Assembly (NCBI GenBank): GCA_002391385.1
Contig: DGEY01000059.1
Span: 53,276-87,760 of the forward strand
Length of the DNA: 34,485 nt
Source: Firmicutes bacterium UBA3914
GTDB lineage: Bacteria > Bacillota > Limnochordia > Darwinibacteriales > Darwinibacteriaceae
Direction of reading: 5' to 3'
The notes beneath the pieces were generated by a model. That model made no database searches. It saw nothing but the letters and a program-made list of their open reading frames with translations, and was not told the origin of the DNA. Each line of letters starts with the position of its first letter. Within the stretch, counting starts at the first letter, position 1. Shown here in pieces: positions 6,565 to 14,643 of this stretch. Made by a program: the position numbers and the translations under genes.

Positions 6565-7326
6565 GTGGCCGCTGTCATTGCCCTTGCCAACCAAAAGGGG
6601 GGAGTGGGGAAGACCACTTCCACGTACAATCTGGGCGTGGCCCTGGCGGAAGTGGGGCAGAGGGTGCTGCTCATGGATCTCGATCCCCAGGGCGGACTCA
6701 CCTATTACTCCGGGTTTGAACCAGAAGAGCTGGGGAAGACTATCTATCACTGTTTGGTGCGCAGTACCTCCCCCCGGGAGGTCATGCTCACCAATGAATA
6801 CGGCGTGGACCTGCTGCCGGCCAACATCGACCTTTCCCTGGCCGAGTTTCAGCTGGTCACCGCCCCAGCCCGGGAGCGGCGCATTACCCGCATTGTCAAC
6901 GAGCTCAGGGAGGATTATGATTTTATCTTGATCGACTGCCAGCCTTCCCTGGGGCTTTTGACCATCAACGCCCTGGCCGCCGCGGAGGCGGTGATTATCC
7001 CCGTTTCCTGCGAGTATTTGAGCATCAGGGGAACCAGGGCCCTGCTGCGTCTGATTGCCAAGGTGAAGGGTTCCCTCAACAGCAAGCTGCAGATTGCCGG
7101 GATCCTGCCGACGCTGTTTGACAACCGCACCAGGCACGGCCGGGAAACCCTGGCCCGTTTGGCCCAGGAGTTTCCCCAGATCCACCTCTATCCCCATGTG
7201 GTGGCCCGCAGCATCCGCTTTGCCGAGTCCGCGGCCAAGCAGGAGCCGATCTACGAGGCAAAATACCCAGTGCCCGGAGCTGAAGCCTATCGGGAGTTGG
7301 CCAGGGAACTGGTGAGGAAGAAATAG
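6565..7326 (+). CDS. ParA/Soj family ATPase
   Basis: 253 residues. A MinD/ParA-type P-loop ATPase with the deviant Walker A NQKGGVGKTTSTYNL (residues about 9-23, with the signature lysine in KGG), switch I DLDPQGGLT and Walker B DFILIDCQPSLG. The C-terminal part (GILPTLFDNRTRHGRE; FAESAAKQEPI) is typical of Soj. Such proteins position chromosomes or other cargo through ATP-dependent nucleoid binding. It lacks the N-terminal HTH of plasmid ParA proteins. No parB follows; gltX comes next, 22 bases downstream. It may be an orphan ParA with another cargo. The start is GTG 6565, with GGGAGG 8 bases upstream. Confidence 0.88.
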   Translation: MAAVIALANQKGGVGKTTSTYNLGVALAEVGQRVLLMDLDPQGGLTYYSGFEPEELGKTIYHCLVRSTSPREVMLTNEYGVDLLPANIDLSLAEFQLVTAPARERRITRIVNELREDYDFILIDCQPSLGLLTINALAAAEAVIIPVSCEYLSIRGTRALLRLIAKVKGSLNSKLQIAGILPTLFDNRTRHGRETLARLAQEFPQIHLYPHVVARSIRFAESAAKQEPIYEAKYPVPGAEAYRELARELVRKK

Positions 7327-7348
7327 AAGAGGCATTGGAGGAGTAGTG

Positions 7349-8821
7349 ATGAACACAGTCCGCGTGCGTTTTGCACCAAGTCCAACGGGTTATCTCCATG
7401 TGGGCGGAGCACGGACCGCCTTATTTAACTGGCTGTTTGCCCGCCAGCACCGAGGAGTATTTGTCCTGCGCATCGAGGATACTGACCTGGCCCGCTCCAC
7501 GGAAGAGGCCACCCAGGCTATCTTGGACTCCCTGGAATACCTGGGCCTGGATTGGGACGAAGGCCCCAGGAAAGGGGGCAGCTTCGGCCCCTATTTCCAA
7601 AGCGAGCGCCTGCATCTTTACAGGCAGTATGTGGAGAAGTTGATGGAGCAGGGCCGCGCCTATAAATGCTACTGCACCCCCGAAGAGCTGGATCAAAGGC
7701 GGGAAGAGCAGATCAAGCGGGGCGAAGCCACCCACTACGATCGGCACTGCCTGCATCTTTCCCCGGAGGAGCGGGCTCAATACGAAGCGGAGGGACGCAG
7801 CTACGCCATCCGCTTCAAGGCTCTGGATGAGGGTGTGACCGAAGTGGATGACCTGATCCGGGGGAAGGTGCGCTTTGATAACACAGCGCAGGTTGATGAC
7901 TTTGTCATTGTGAAATCAGATGGCATGCCCACCTACAACTTCGCGGTGGTGGTGGACGATGCCCTGATGGGCATCACCCATGTGATCCGGGGGGAGGATC
8001 ACCTCTCCAACACCCCCAAGCAGATCCAGATTTACCAGGCCCTGGGCTTTCCAGTGCCGCAGTTTGCCCATATTCCCATGATCCTGGGCTCAGACCGGGC
8101 CCTGCTCAGCAAACGCCACGGTGCCACTTCGGTTATGCAGTTCAAGGAGGATGGGTATCTGCCCGCGGCCATGGTCAACTACCTGGCTCTCTTGGGCTGG
8201 AGCTACGATGATGCCCAAACCATCTTCTCCATCCCTGAACTTGTGGAGAAGTTCAGCCTGGAGAAGGTCTCCAAAAACCCAGCCGTGTTTGATATGCAGA
8301 AGCTGGAGTGGATGAACGGAGTGTACATCCGCGAGCTTACCCTGGAGGAGCTTCTTGCAGAAGTGCTCCCCTTCTGGCAGAAGGCCGGCTTTGTGCCTGG
8401 GGAAATAACTCCCGAGCTTAAGGGTTACTGCCTGCGCATCCTCAAAGAGCTGCAGCCCCGCATGAAACTTCTAGCGGAAGCGGTGGAGCTCGCCCGCTAT
8501 TTCTTCACCGACGATTACCAGTACAACCAGGAGGCGGTGGCCAAGGTCCTCACAAAACCCCGGACGGAGGAGATCCTCCAGTACCTGGCGGAAGTGGTGG
8601 CCGGTGCCCAGGAGCTCCAGGAGGAGGAGCTCAAACCCCTCTTTAAGCAGGGTATGGAGAAGTTCGGCGTGAAAATGGGCGATCTGATGCAGCCCCTGCG
8701 GGTGGCTGTCACGGGAACCAACGTCAGTCCCGGCATTTACGAAGTGCTGGCCCTGTTGGGCCGGGAGAGGGTGCTCGAGCGGATCGAGCGGACCATCAAG
8801 ATGCTCAAGGAGAGGAGTTGA
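7349..8821 (+). CDS. gltX: Glutamyl-tRNA synthetase
   Basis: 490 residues, the normal length for the bacterial class I enzyme that charges tRNA-Glu. In organisms using GatCAB it also charges tRNA-Gln. The HIGH-type motif is HVGG (residues 17-20) in FAPSPTGYLHVGGARTALFN. The KMSKS-type motif is LLSKR (252-256). The CYCTPEELDQRREEQ segment and DDFVIVKSDGMPTYNFAVVV match the family core. The C-terminal anticodon-binding helical domain is complete. ATG 7349 has GGAGG 7 bases upstream. It follows parA closely, and its stop overlaps the ribosome-binding region of the OsmC gene. Confidence 0.97.
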   Translation: MNTVRVRFAPSPTGYLHVGGARTALFNWLFARQHRGVFVLRIEDTDLARSTEEATQAILDSLEYLGLDWDEGPRKGGSFGPYFQSERLHLYRQYVEKLMEQGRAYKCYCTPEELDQRREEQIKRGEATHYDRHCLHLSPEERAQYEAEGRSYAIRFKALDEGVTEVDDLIRGKVRFDNTAQVDDFVIVKSDGMPTYNFAVVVDDALMGITHVIRGEDHLSNTPKQIQIYQALGFPVPQFAHIPMILGSDRALLSKRHGATSVMQFKEDGYLPAAMVNYLALLGWSYDDAQTIFSIPELVEKFSLEKVSKNPAVFDMQKLEWMNGVYIRELTLEELLAEVLPFWQKAGFVPGEITPELKGYCLRILKELQPRMKLLAEAVELARYFFTDDYQYNQEAVAKVLTKPRTEEILQYLAEVVAGAQELQEEELKPLFKQGMEKFGVKMGDLMQPLRVAVTGTNVSPGIYEVLALLGRERVLERIERTIKMLKERS

Positions 8822-8826
8822 CACCT

Positions 8827-9243
8827 ATGGTTGAGGCGAAACTGCGCTGGAACGGCAAGATGGGCTTTGTGGGCGTTTCCGGTTCCAACCACGCGGTGGT
8901 GATGGATGTCCGCCCCGAAAGCGGCGGCGATGGCACGGCCCCCAGCCCCATGGAATTGGTCCTCATGGCCTTAGGGGGCTGCTCCGGTGTGGATGTGGCG
9001 GAGATTTTGCGGAAGAAGCGCTTGAACGTAAGGGATTTCCAGATCATTTTGGAAGGGGAGCGGGCCGAGGATTACCCGAAGGTTTTCACCAAGGTCCAGA
9101 TGACCTTTGTGTTTGAGGGTGAAGGCCTGACCATGAAGCCCCTGGAAGATGCGGTCCGCCTCTCGCTGGACAAGTACTGCTCCGTCGCGGGCATGGTGGG
9201 CAAAACCGCGGACATCCAGTGGAAGGTGGAAATCAAAGAATAG
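8827..9243 (+). CDS. OsmC/Ohr family protein
   Basis: About 138 residues. The OsmC fold is recognisable from the opening strand AKLRWNGKMGFVG, the segment GTAPSPMELVLMALGGCSGVDV with the first redox cysteine, and DKYCSVAGMVGKTADI with the second. OsmC-type proteins reduce organic hydroperoxides with these two cysteines, usually as domain-swapped dimers. The sequence looks like the YhfA/OsmC branch rather than Ohr proper. The start could be ATG 8827 (GAGGAG 9 bases upstream) or TTG 8818. It is in an apparent operon with gltX and the adenosyltransferase gene. Confidence 0.85.
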   Translation: MVEAKLRWNGKMGFVGVSGSNHAVVMDVRPESGGDGTAPSPMELVLMALGGCSGVDVAEILRKKRLNVRDFQIILEGERAEDYPKVFTKVQMTFVFEGEGLTMKPLEDAVRLSLDKYCSVAGMVGKTADIQWKVEIKE

Positions 9244-9252
9244 GGGTGCAAG

Positions 9253-9801
9253 ATGGGGATCTATACCAAGCAGGGAGATGGGGGCCAGACCAAACTGGGC
9301 ACCGGCGCCGCTGTGCCCAAGGGCGATCCCAGGGTGGAAGCCTACGGCACTGTAGATGAGCTCTCCAGCTTTCTCGGCCTGGCCCACACCGCCCTGGAAG
9401 ATGGGGATCTGATTCAGGATCTCACCTGGGTGCAGGAAAAACTGCATACCGTGGGTGCCATTTTGGCCTTCCCCGGCCGCAGCGGCGGTGTGGGGGAGAT
9501 CACTCCGGCCGATATAGAAAAGCTGGAAAGGCGCATCGATGCCATGGTTCAGGAACTGCCGCCCCTCCAGGGTTTCCTGCTCCCGGGAGGGGTGCAGGGG
9601 GCGGCCTTGCTGCACTGCGCCCGCAGCGTTGCCCGCCGGGCCGAGCGGGCCATAAGCCGGCTGAACCAGGCGGACTATCCCCTGGGCGGCTTGATCCTGC
9701 CCTTTTTGAACCGACTCAGTGATTACCTTTTTTGCGCTGCGCGCTTGGTCAACCACCGGGCCGGTCACGGCGATGTGCTGGTTGGCGGCGGGAAATTGTA
9801 G
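9253..9801 (+). CDS. PduO-type cob(I)alamin adenosyltransferase
   Basis: 182 residues. It transfers the adenosyl group from ATP to cob(I)alamin to make coenzyme B12. The ATP-binding N-terminus GIYTKQGDGGQTKLGTG and the motif VEAYGTVDELSSFLGLA are characteristic. So is the helical core with CARSVARRAERAI and PFLNRLSDYLFCAARLVN. The length is normal for the PduO/ATR family. It begins 9 bases after the OsmC stop. No other cobalamin genes are near, so it probably serves a B12-dependent enzyme encoded elsewhere. The tRNA-Gln promoter begins 8 bases after its stop codon. Confidence 0.94.
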   Translation: MGIYTKQGDGGQTKLGTGAAVPKGDPRVEAYGTVDELSSFLGLAHTALEDGDLIQDLTWVQEKLHTVGAILAFPGRSGGVGEITPADIEKLERRIDAMVQELPPLQGFLLPGGVQGAALLHCARSVARRAERAISRLNQADYPLGGLILPFLNRLSDYLFCAARLVNHRAGHGDVLVGGGKL

Positions 9802-9809
9802 AAAGGCCC

Positions 9810-9837
9810 TTGACTTTTCCCGGTGGTGTGGTATAGT
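9810..9837 (+). promoter_or_regulatory. Promoter of tRNA-Gln
   Basis: TTGACT (9810-9815) and TATAGT (9832-9837), spaced by 16 bases, end 14 bases before the tRNA 5' end. Confidence 0.8.
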
Positions 9838-9851
9838 GTATAGCAGAACGC

Positions 9852-9925
9852 TGGGGGATCGTCTAACGGCAGGACGGAGGACTCTGACTCCTCTAGTCTA
9901 GGTTCGAATCCTAGTCCCCCAGCCA
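9852..9925 (+). tRNA. tRNA-Gln (anticodon CUG)
   Basis: A 74-base cloverleaf with encoded CCA. The acceptor is TGGGGGA with TCCCCCA, then discriminator G and CCA. The anticodon stem GAGGA/TCCTC holds CTCTGAC with anticodon CTG, and the T arm contains GGTTCGAATCC. The start TGGGGGATCGTCTAACGGCA is typical of glutamine tRNAs. Confidence 0.97.
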
Positions 9926-9943
9926 TTTTTCTGTAAAAGAGAG

Positions 9944-9968
9944 AGGACCGCGCTGTGCGGTCCTTTTT
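9944..9968 (+). terminator. Rho-independent terminator after tRNA-Gln
   Basis: AGGACCGC (9944-9951) pairs with GCGGTCCT (9957-9964) around a 5-base loop and is followed by a T run. Confidence 0.9.
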
Positions 9969-9969
9969 G

Positions 9970-10197
9970 TGTGCGGCGCCGCAGCGGCGTCCGGGCCCGT
10001 GGAGCTGCTTGCGCGGCCGCTTGTGGGCATGGTTTCTTTTTTGCAGGACATTTCCAGTTGTCAGCGAATTCACTATCATGGTCGTGGGTTCAAGCTGAGT
10101 AGAAGCAGGTAGCGATAATCGCTGGCTGTGGCGGAGATAATAAGCTGAAACGTGTCCTTTTTGGCTGTTTTCAGTTCTATGCCATCAGGTTACTGGT
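9970..10197. other. Intergenic stretch without a recognised gene
   Basis: 228 bases between the tRNA-Gln terminator and the end of the glycosyltransferase gene. The first 50 bases are very GC-rich, the rest less so. It holds a small 13-base palindrome, AGCGATAATCGCT, near 10110. I see no coding region, tRNA or clear regulatory site. Confidence 0.5.
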
Positions 10198-11241
10198 TTA
10201 CCAGCCGCTTTGCGTTGTCGAGCCCCATCCCGGCGGTGGGGTTTTTTTGGGGCTTTTCAGCACCAACTCGTAGAGCGCGGCGGTCTTGGCGGCCATGTCG
10301 GCGCTGGAAAGATGCTTTTCCGCGTAGCTCCTTCCGAAACTCTGCAGTTTTTTCAGGCGGTGGGGGCGGTGCAGCAGGGCATGCAGGTCGTATTTCAAAT
10401 CCGCGAGGTCAAAGCGCCCCAGATTGCCGCTGAAGTCGAAGTCAGGCAGCTTCACCAAAGGCGGTGAGATTACGCCGTCGTAGGCCCTCTGCATGAGGAG
10501 CACGGCATTGCCGCAGCTCAGGGCTTCCCTGGCCGTACGGCCGCAGGCGGCCACGATGCCGGACTTCTGCAGGTGGGGCACTAAGTTCACCTGCCACGGC
10601 AGGTAAGTGGTGCCAGGGATCTGCGGGTCGAAGTTAGAAATGATCTTCAGGGGTGTGCCCACCAGGAGGGAATTTGCCTCCGCCAGGTAGCGCAGGGGCT
10701 CCAGGCGCTTCTTCTCCAGGCGGCCCACATACAAAAGGGCGCGGCGGGGGCCGGTCTGCTTCTCGGGAGGGGTAAACACCTCGGTATCAACGCCGTTGGG
10801 AATGATCTGGGTTTTCTGTCTGAACTCCTGCAGTTCCTCAGCCACTCTAGGCCCGATGGCGATGATGGCGCTGGCTGCCGCGAGGTAGCGGCGGAAGCGG
10901 GCCTGGGAGAAGCCCAGGCCGTGGCAGGTGACGACGAAGGGGATGCCCAAGCGGTAAGCGAGTATTTGGGCGCTGTGGAAGAGGGTGGAGCTCTGGACGT
11001 GGATCAAATCCGGCTGCCAGAGGCGGCTCTGGATGGTGAGGGCACCGAGGCTGAGCCCGTGGCAGAAGGGCAGCTTGTGTTGGAGGAGGTAGGGAACGTA
11101 ATCACTCCAGAACAACCTGGTATGGATGGTTCCAAAGGCGATCTGGGGTTCGATCTTCAGTCTCTTCAGCTGTTTGGCCAGTTCAAGAACGTGGGTGGTT
11201 TGGCCGCTCAAAAAGAAATCCGATAACAGCAAGACCTTCAA
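10198..11241 (-). CDS. GT4-family glycosyltransferase
   Basis: About 347 residues. A GT-B fold retaining glycosyltransferase. The N-terminal domain begins LKVLLLSDFFLSGQTTHVLE with the acceptor-side glycine/Thr loop and continues through DLIHVQSSTLFHSA and PFVVTCHGLG. The C-terminal domain has the linker IIPNGVDTEVFTPP, the strand LLYVGRLEKKRLEPL and a donor-site region GRTAREALSCGNAVLL, which takes the place of the usual EGFGLxxxEAMA motif. It has no membrane segment. The substrate cannot be read from sequence; glycolipid or envelope polysaccharide synthesis is typical. TTG 11241 is preferred because GGGGGGA lies 6 bases upstream. It stands alone, divergent from the Na/Pi transporter gene. 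Confidence 0.85.
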   Translation of the reverse strand: MKVLLLSDFFLSGQTTHVLELAKQLKRLKIEPQIAFGTIHTRLFWSDYVPYLLQHKLPFCHGLSLGALTIQSRLWQPDLIHVQSSTLFHSAQILAYRLGIPFVVTCHGLGFSQARFRRYLAAASAIIAIGPRVAEELQEFRQKTQIIPNGVDTEVFTPPEKQTGPRRALLYVGRLEKKRLEPLRYLAEANSLLVGTPLKIISNFDPQIPGTTYLPWQVNLVPHLQKSGIVAACGRTAREALSCGNAVLLMQRAYDGVISPPLVKLPDFDFSGNLGRFDLADLKYDLHALLHRPHRLKKLQSFGRSYAEKHLSSADMAAKTAALYELVLKSPKKTPPPGWGSTTQSGW

Positions 11242-11324
11242 GCATAATCCCCCCAAGTTCCACTTCTACTTAATCTATGCGTTCACGGGTAAAGGGTACT
11301 AATCTTCGCATAAGGGGTGCTTTT

Positions 11325-12941
11325 ATGGGTTCTGGCGTAAAGGTCGTGTTTCACCTCTTCGGTGGCTTAGGCATCTTTTTCCTGGGGATGCAGCTCATGT
11401 CCGACGGCCTGCAGAAGGCTGCCGGCGCCCGCATGCGGCGCATCCTGGAGCTGTTCACCTCCCGGCCCCTCACGGCGGTTTTGACCGGAGCTGGGGTGAC
11501 CGCGGTGCTGCAGTCCAGCTCCACAGTGACCGTCATGATCGTGGGCTTTGTCAACTCCGGTCTGATGAACCTCCGGCAGGCCCTGGGCACCATCATGGGC
11601 GCCAATATCGGTACCACCATCACAGCGCAGATCGTCTCCTTTGACATCTATGCCCTGGCCTTCCCCTTTGCCGGGGTGGGAGCCTTTTTGTACTTTTTCT
11701 CCAAAAGGAAGCTCCCCCGCTATGTGGGTAAGAGCGTTTTAGGCTTTGGGGTCCTGCTCTTGGGTCTATCCACCATGAGCAGCGCAGTGAATCCCCTCAG
11801 GAGCTATCAGCCCTTCTTGGATCTATTGGTGCTGCTGGGCCAAAAGCCCCTGCTGGGTGTCCTGGCAGGTGCTGTCTTTACCGCCATCATCCAAAGCTCC
11901 AGCGCGACCACGGGTTTGGTCATCGCCCTGGCTTGGCAGGGCATTGTGGATCTGTCCGCGGGTTTGGCCATCGCGGTTGGGGCCAACATCGGGACCTGCG
12001 TGACCGCCCTTTTGGCAGGCCTCACCGCGGGCACCGCGGCCCGCCGGGCGGCCATTGGCCATCTGCTTTTCAACGTGTTTGGCACTGTTTTGTTTCTGAT
12101 CTTCCGCAGTCCCTTTACGGGCCTGGTACAGGCGACCGGGGCATCTGTGGCCAGGCAGCTGGCCAACGCCCATACCTTGTTCAACGTGGGCACCACCCTG
12201 ATTGCCTTTCCGTTTTTGAGCTACTTCGTCAAGCTGGTCACCTCCCTGGTGCCCGGTGAAGATGAGGTTATCGAGATGAAGCCCCAGTTTTTGGATGAGC
12301 GCATGGTGGGAACCCCAGGTGCCCTCCTGAGCGCGCAGCAGGAAGTGCTGCGCATGGCTGAGCTGGCCGCGAGCATGGTGGATCAGGCGGTTTCCGCCTT
12401 TGTGCAGGGCGATCTTTCCCTGCTGCGCCAGATCGAGCAGCGGGAAGAAGTGGTTAATATCTTGGAAAAGGCCATTACGGGCTTTTTGGCCAAGGCTAAC
12501 CAGCAGTCCATGGATGTGCAGGAAGCAAGGCGCGTGGTCAACCTGATGCACGTCGTCAACGATGTGGAGAGGATTGGCGACCACGCCATCAACATCTCCG
12601 AGCTGGCTGAACTGAGGGTCAGCGAGCATCTGGAGCTCAGCGAAGCTGCCCAAAGGGATCTACAGCAGCTCTACTCTGAAGTGATGAAGATGTACCGGGG
12701 CGTGATTGAAGCGCTCTCCCAGGATAATGCCGAGCAGGCCCAGGGTATAATTGGCCTAGACGATGTGGTGGACGATCTGGAAAAACTCTACCGGGCCAAT
12801 CACATCGAGCGCATTAACATGGGCGTATGCAATCCAGAAATCGGCGTGCTGTTCCTGGATGCCCTGAGCAATCTGGAGCGGGTCGCGGACCATGCCACCA
12901 ACATCGCCGAAGCAGTGGCGGACATCGCCTTTGCCAAATAG
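11325..12941 (+). CDS. Na+/phosphate cotransporter family protein with PhoU-like domain
   Basis: About 538 residues. An inner-membrane protein with two inverted repeats of the Na/Pi-cotransporter II family, each with the QSSS signature: TAVLQSSSTVTVMIVG (about residues 60-75) and TAIIQSSSATTGLVIA (about 185-200). Further membrane helices include FHLFGGLGIFFLGMQL. The last third (from about residue 335) is a cytoplasmic PhoU-like helical bundle with the metal-binding signatures NDVERIGDHAINI and NLERVADHATNI. It probably imports phosphate with Na+. ATG 11325 is chosen because AAGGGG lies 7 bases upstream; the frame from 11277 has no such site. It begins a plus-strand block that includes ireB/reoM and murA. 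Confidence 0.9.
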   Translation: MGSGVKVVFHLFGGLGIFFLGMQLMSDGLQKAAGARMRRILELFTSRPLTAVLTGAGVTAVLQSSSTVTVMIVGFVNSGLMNLRQALGTIMGANIGTTITAQIVSFDIYALAFPFAGVGAFLYFFSKRKLPRYVGKSVLGFGVLLLGLSTMSSAVNPLRSYQPFLDLLVLLGQKPLLGVLAGAVFTAIIQSSSATTGLVIALAWQGIVDLSAGLAIAVGANIGTCVTALLAGLTAGTAARRAAIGHLLFNVFGTVLFLIFRSPFTGLVQATGASVARQLANAHTLFNVGTTLIAFPFLSYFVKLVTSLVPGEDEVIEMKPQFLDERMVGTPGALLSAQQEVLRMAELAASMVDQAVSAFVQGDLSLLRQIEQREEVVNILEKAITGFLAKANQQSMDVQEARRVVNLMHVVNDVERIGDHAINISELAELRVSEHLELSEAAQRDLQQLYSEVMKMYRGVIEALSQDNAEQAQGIIGLDDVVDDLEKLYRANHIERINMGVCNPEIGVLFLDALSNLERVADHATNIAEAVADIAFAK

Positions 12942-13015
12942 CGGGGCGGTCAGGGAGGGGGCCGGTTTGGCGAATACTCTAGACGGTCCCACCAAAAGAA
13001 GAGGGAGGACTTGGG

Positions 13016-13267
13016 ATGGACGACCAAACAAGAATGTTTGCAGCCATTGATAAAGAACCCGTGGATACCCGGGATATTCTAACGCGAGTATGGGCTGCCC
13101 TGGAGGAAAAGGGCTATGAACCCCTGGACCAGATCGTAGGCTACCTGGTCTCGGGCGACCCATCGTACATAACTGCCCACGGCGATGCCCGCAGGCTCAT
13201 CCAGAATTTGGAACGTACCGATCTGCTGGAAGAGATCGTGGCCGATTACTTCAAAAACCTAGCTTAA
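13016..13267 (+). CDS. IreB/ReoM family regulatory phosphoprotein
   Basis: 83 residues, normal for UPF0297. The conserved core KGYEPLDQIVGYLVSGDPSY and the following DARRLIQNLERTDLLEEIV match IreB of Enterococcus and ReoM of Listeria. In those species the PASTA kinase (IreK/PrkA) phosphorylates an N-terminal threonine, and ReoM controls ClpCP-dependent degradation of MurA. Here the threonine appears at position 5 in MDDQTRMF, aligned with the phosphosite of ReoM as I remember it (DQT). The gene usually lies by ruvX/alaS; here it is 12 bases upstream of murA, which fits the functional link. GGAGG lies 7 bases before the ATG. Confidence 0.93.
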   Translation: MDDQTRMFAAIDKEPVDTRDILTRVWAALEEKGYEPLDQIVGYLVSGDPSYITAHGDARRLIQNLERTDLLEEIVADYFKNLA

Positions 13268-13279
13268 GGAGGGGTTCCC

Positions 13280-14563
13280 ATGTCAGTTTTGATCATTGAA
13301 GGCGGTAGGCCCCTCCGCGGGTCGGTGGATATCAGCGGGGCCAAAAACAGCGCCCTGGCCATTGTGGTGGCGGCAGCCCTGGCCACGGAGGGCGAGTGTG
13401 TTTTGGATAACATCCCCCAGGGGAGCGATGTGAACACCATCTGCCAGATCCTCCAGGATCTGGGGGTGGAGGTGTGGTATGATGACCAGCGGCGCCTGCA
13501 TGTCCGGGGGGAGACGTTGAGCAAGCATAAGGCCTCCTACGAACTGGTGCGCAGGATGCGGGCTTCCTTCTACAGCGCGGGACTGCTCTTGGCCCGCCTG
13601 GGCAAGGCGGAGGTGCCCCTGCCGGGGGGCTGTGCCATCGGCTCCCGCCCAGTGGATTTCCACATCAAGGGCTTTGCCCAGCTGGGGGCGGAAGTGGTCA
13701 TTGAACACGGCTACATGAAGGCGGAAGCCACAAGACTTAAAGGCGCCCATATCTACATCAACCGCTCCAGTGTGGGCACCACCATCAACCTCATGATCGC
13801 GGCCTCCCTAGCTGAGGGCACCACGGTGCTGGAAAACGCGGCCAAGGAGCCGGAGGTGGTGGATCTGGCCATCTTCCTCAACGGCATGGGGGCGAAGATC
13901 CGGGGCGCGGGTACAGAGAGCATCCGCATCGAAGGCGTGGAAAAACTCAGGGGCATCGAGTATTCCATCATCCCGGACCGCATTGAAGCGGGTACGTTCA
14001 TGCTGGCCACCGCCATCACCGGCGGGGATGTGGTCCTGCGCAATGTGGTCGCGGAGCACCTGAGGGTGCCCATTGTGAAGATGGAAGAGGCGGGGGTGCG
14101 GGTTACCCGCAGCGGCACCGAACTGAGGGTGGTGGCGCCGAGGCGCCTTAAGGCGGTGGATGTGGAAACGCTGCCCTATCCCGGATTCCCCACCGATTTG
14201 CAGCAGCCCTTCGTGGCCGCGATGTGCCTCGCGGATGGCACCAGCGTAGTGCGGGAGACCATCTTTGACCGCTTCCGCTACGTGGATGAGCTGCGCAGGA
14301 TGGGCGCGGACATCAAAACAGAGCAGAACACGGCCATCGTGCGGGGGGTACCGCAGCTGACCGGGGCGCCTGTGGAGGTTACCGATCTGCGGGCCGGCGC
14401 AGCGCTGGCCATTGCCGCCCTGGCGGCGCAGGGCCGCACGGAACTGTACGGAGCAGAGATTATCGATCGCGGTTATGAGTTCTTCGAGGAAAAACTGCGC
14501 AGCCTGGGGGCGAATATCTACCGGGAGCAGCTGACCAACCCGCGGGAGCTGGTAATCAAATAG
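13280..14563 (+). CDS. murA: UDP-N-acetylglucosamine 1-carboxyvinyltransferase
   Basis: 427 residues, full length. It catalyses the first committed step of peptidoglycan synthesis, transfer of enolpyruvate from PEP to UDP-GlcNAc. The inside-out alpha/beta barrel is evident from GAKNSALAIVVAAAL near the N-terminus. The active-site loop PLPGGCAIGSRPVD carries Cys118, the PEP-binding and fosfomycin-target cysteine. The segment FPTDLQQPFVAAMCLA and the DLRAGAALAIAALAA region are also conserved. AAGGAGGGG precedes the ATG. It is followed by a terminator, so nptA-ireB-murA may form a unit. Its product also feeds the MurNAc chemistry recycled by the cluster at 22-34 kb. Confidence 0.96.
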   Translation: MSVLIIEGGRPLRGSVDISGAKNSALAIVVAAALATEGECVLDNIPQGSDVNTICQILQDLGVEVWYDDQRRLHVRGETLSKHKASYELVRRMRASFYSAGLLLARLGKAEVPLPGGCAIGSRPVDFHIKGFAQLGAEVVIEHGYMKAEATRLKGAHIYINRSSVGTTINLMIAASLAEGTTVLENAAKEPEVVDLAIFLNGMGAKIRGAGTESIRIEGVEKLRGIEYSIIPDRIEAGTFMLATAITGGDVVLRNVVAEHLRVPIVKMEEAGVRVTRSGTELRVVAPRRLKAVDVETLPYPGFPTDLQQPFVAAMCLADGTSVVRETIFDRFRYVDELRRMGADIKTEQNTAIVRGVPQLTGAPVEVTDLRAGAALAIAALAAQGRTELYGAEIIDRGYEFFEEKLRSLGANIYREQLTNPRELVIK

Positions 14564-14570
14564 GGGCTCA

Positions 14571-14590
14571 GGGCCGTAAGGCCCTTTTTT
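14571..14590 (+). terminator. Rho-independent terminator after murA
   Basis: GGGCC (14571-14575) and GGCCC (14580-14584) form a short GC stem with loop GTAA, followed by six T residues. Confidence 0.8.
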
Positions 14591-14643
14591 GTCGCCGCAG
14601 TACAGGATTTTGCCGGGGGGGACCGAAGAGTTGAGGTGAGGGG

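Noticed and set aside
10105..10125. Small palindrome AGCGATAATCGCT as an operator or attachment site
   Set aside because: It stands alone with no gene or mobile element boundary next to it, and 13-base palindromes occur by chance at this length.
10218..10250. Terminator-like CCCCA...TGGGG followed by T7 on the plus strand
   Set aside because: It lies inside the 3' end of the glycosyltransferase gene, antisense to it, with a short 5-base stem and no plus-strand gene ending there.
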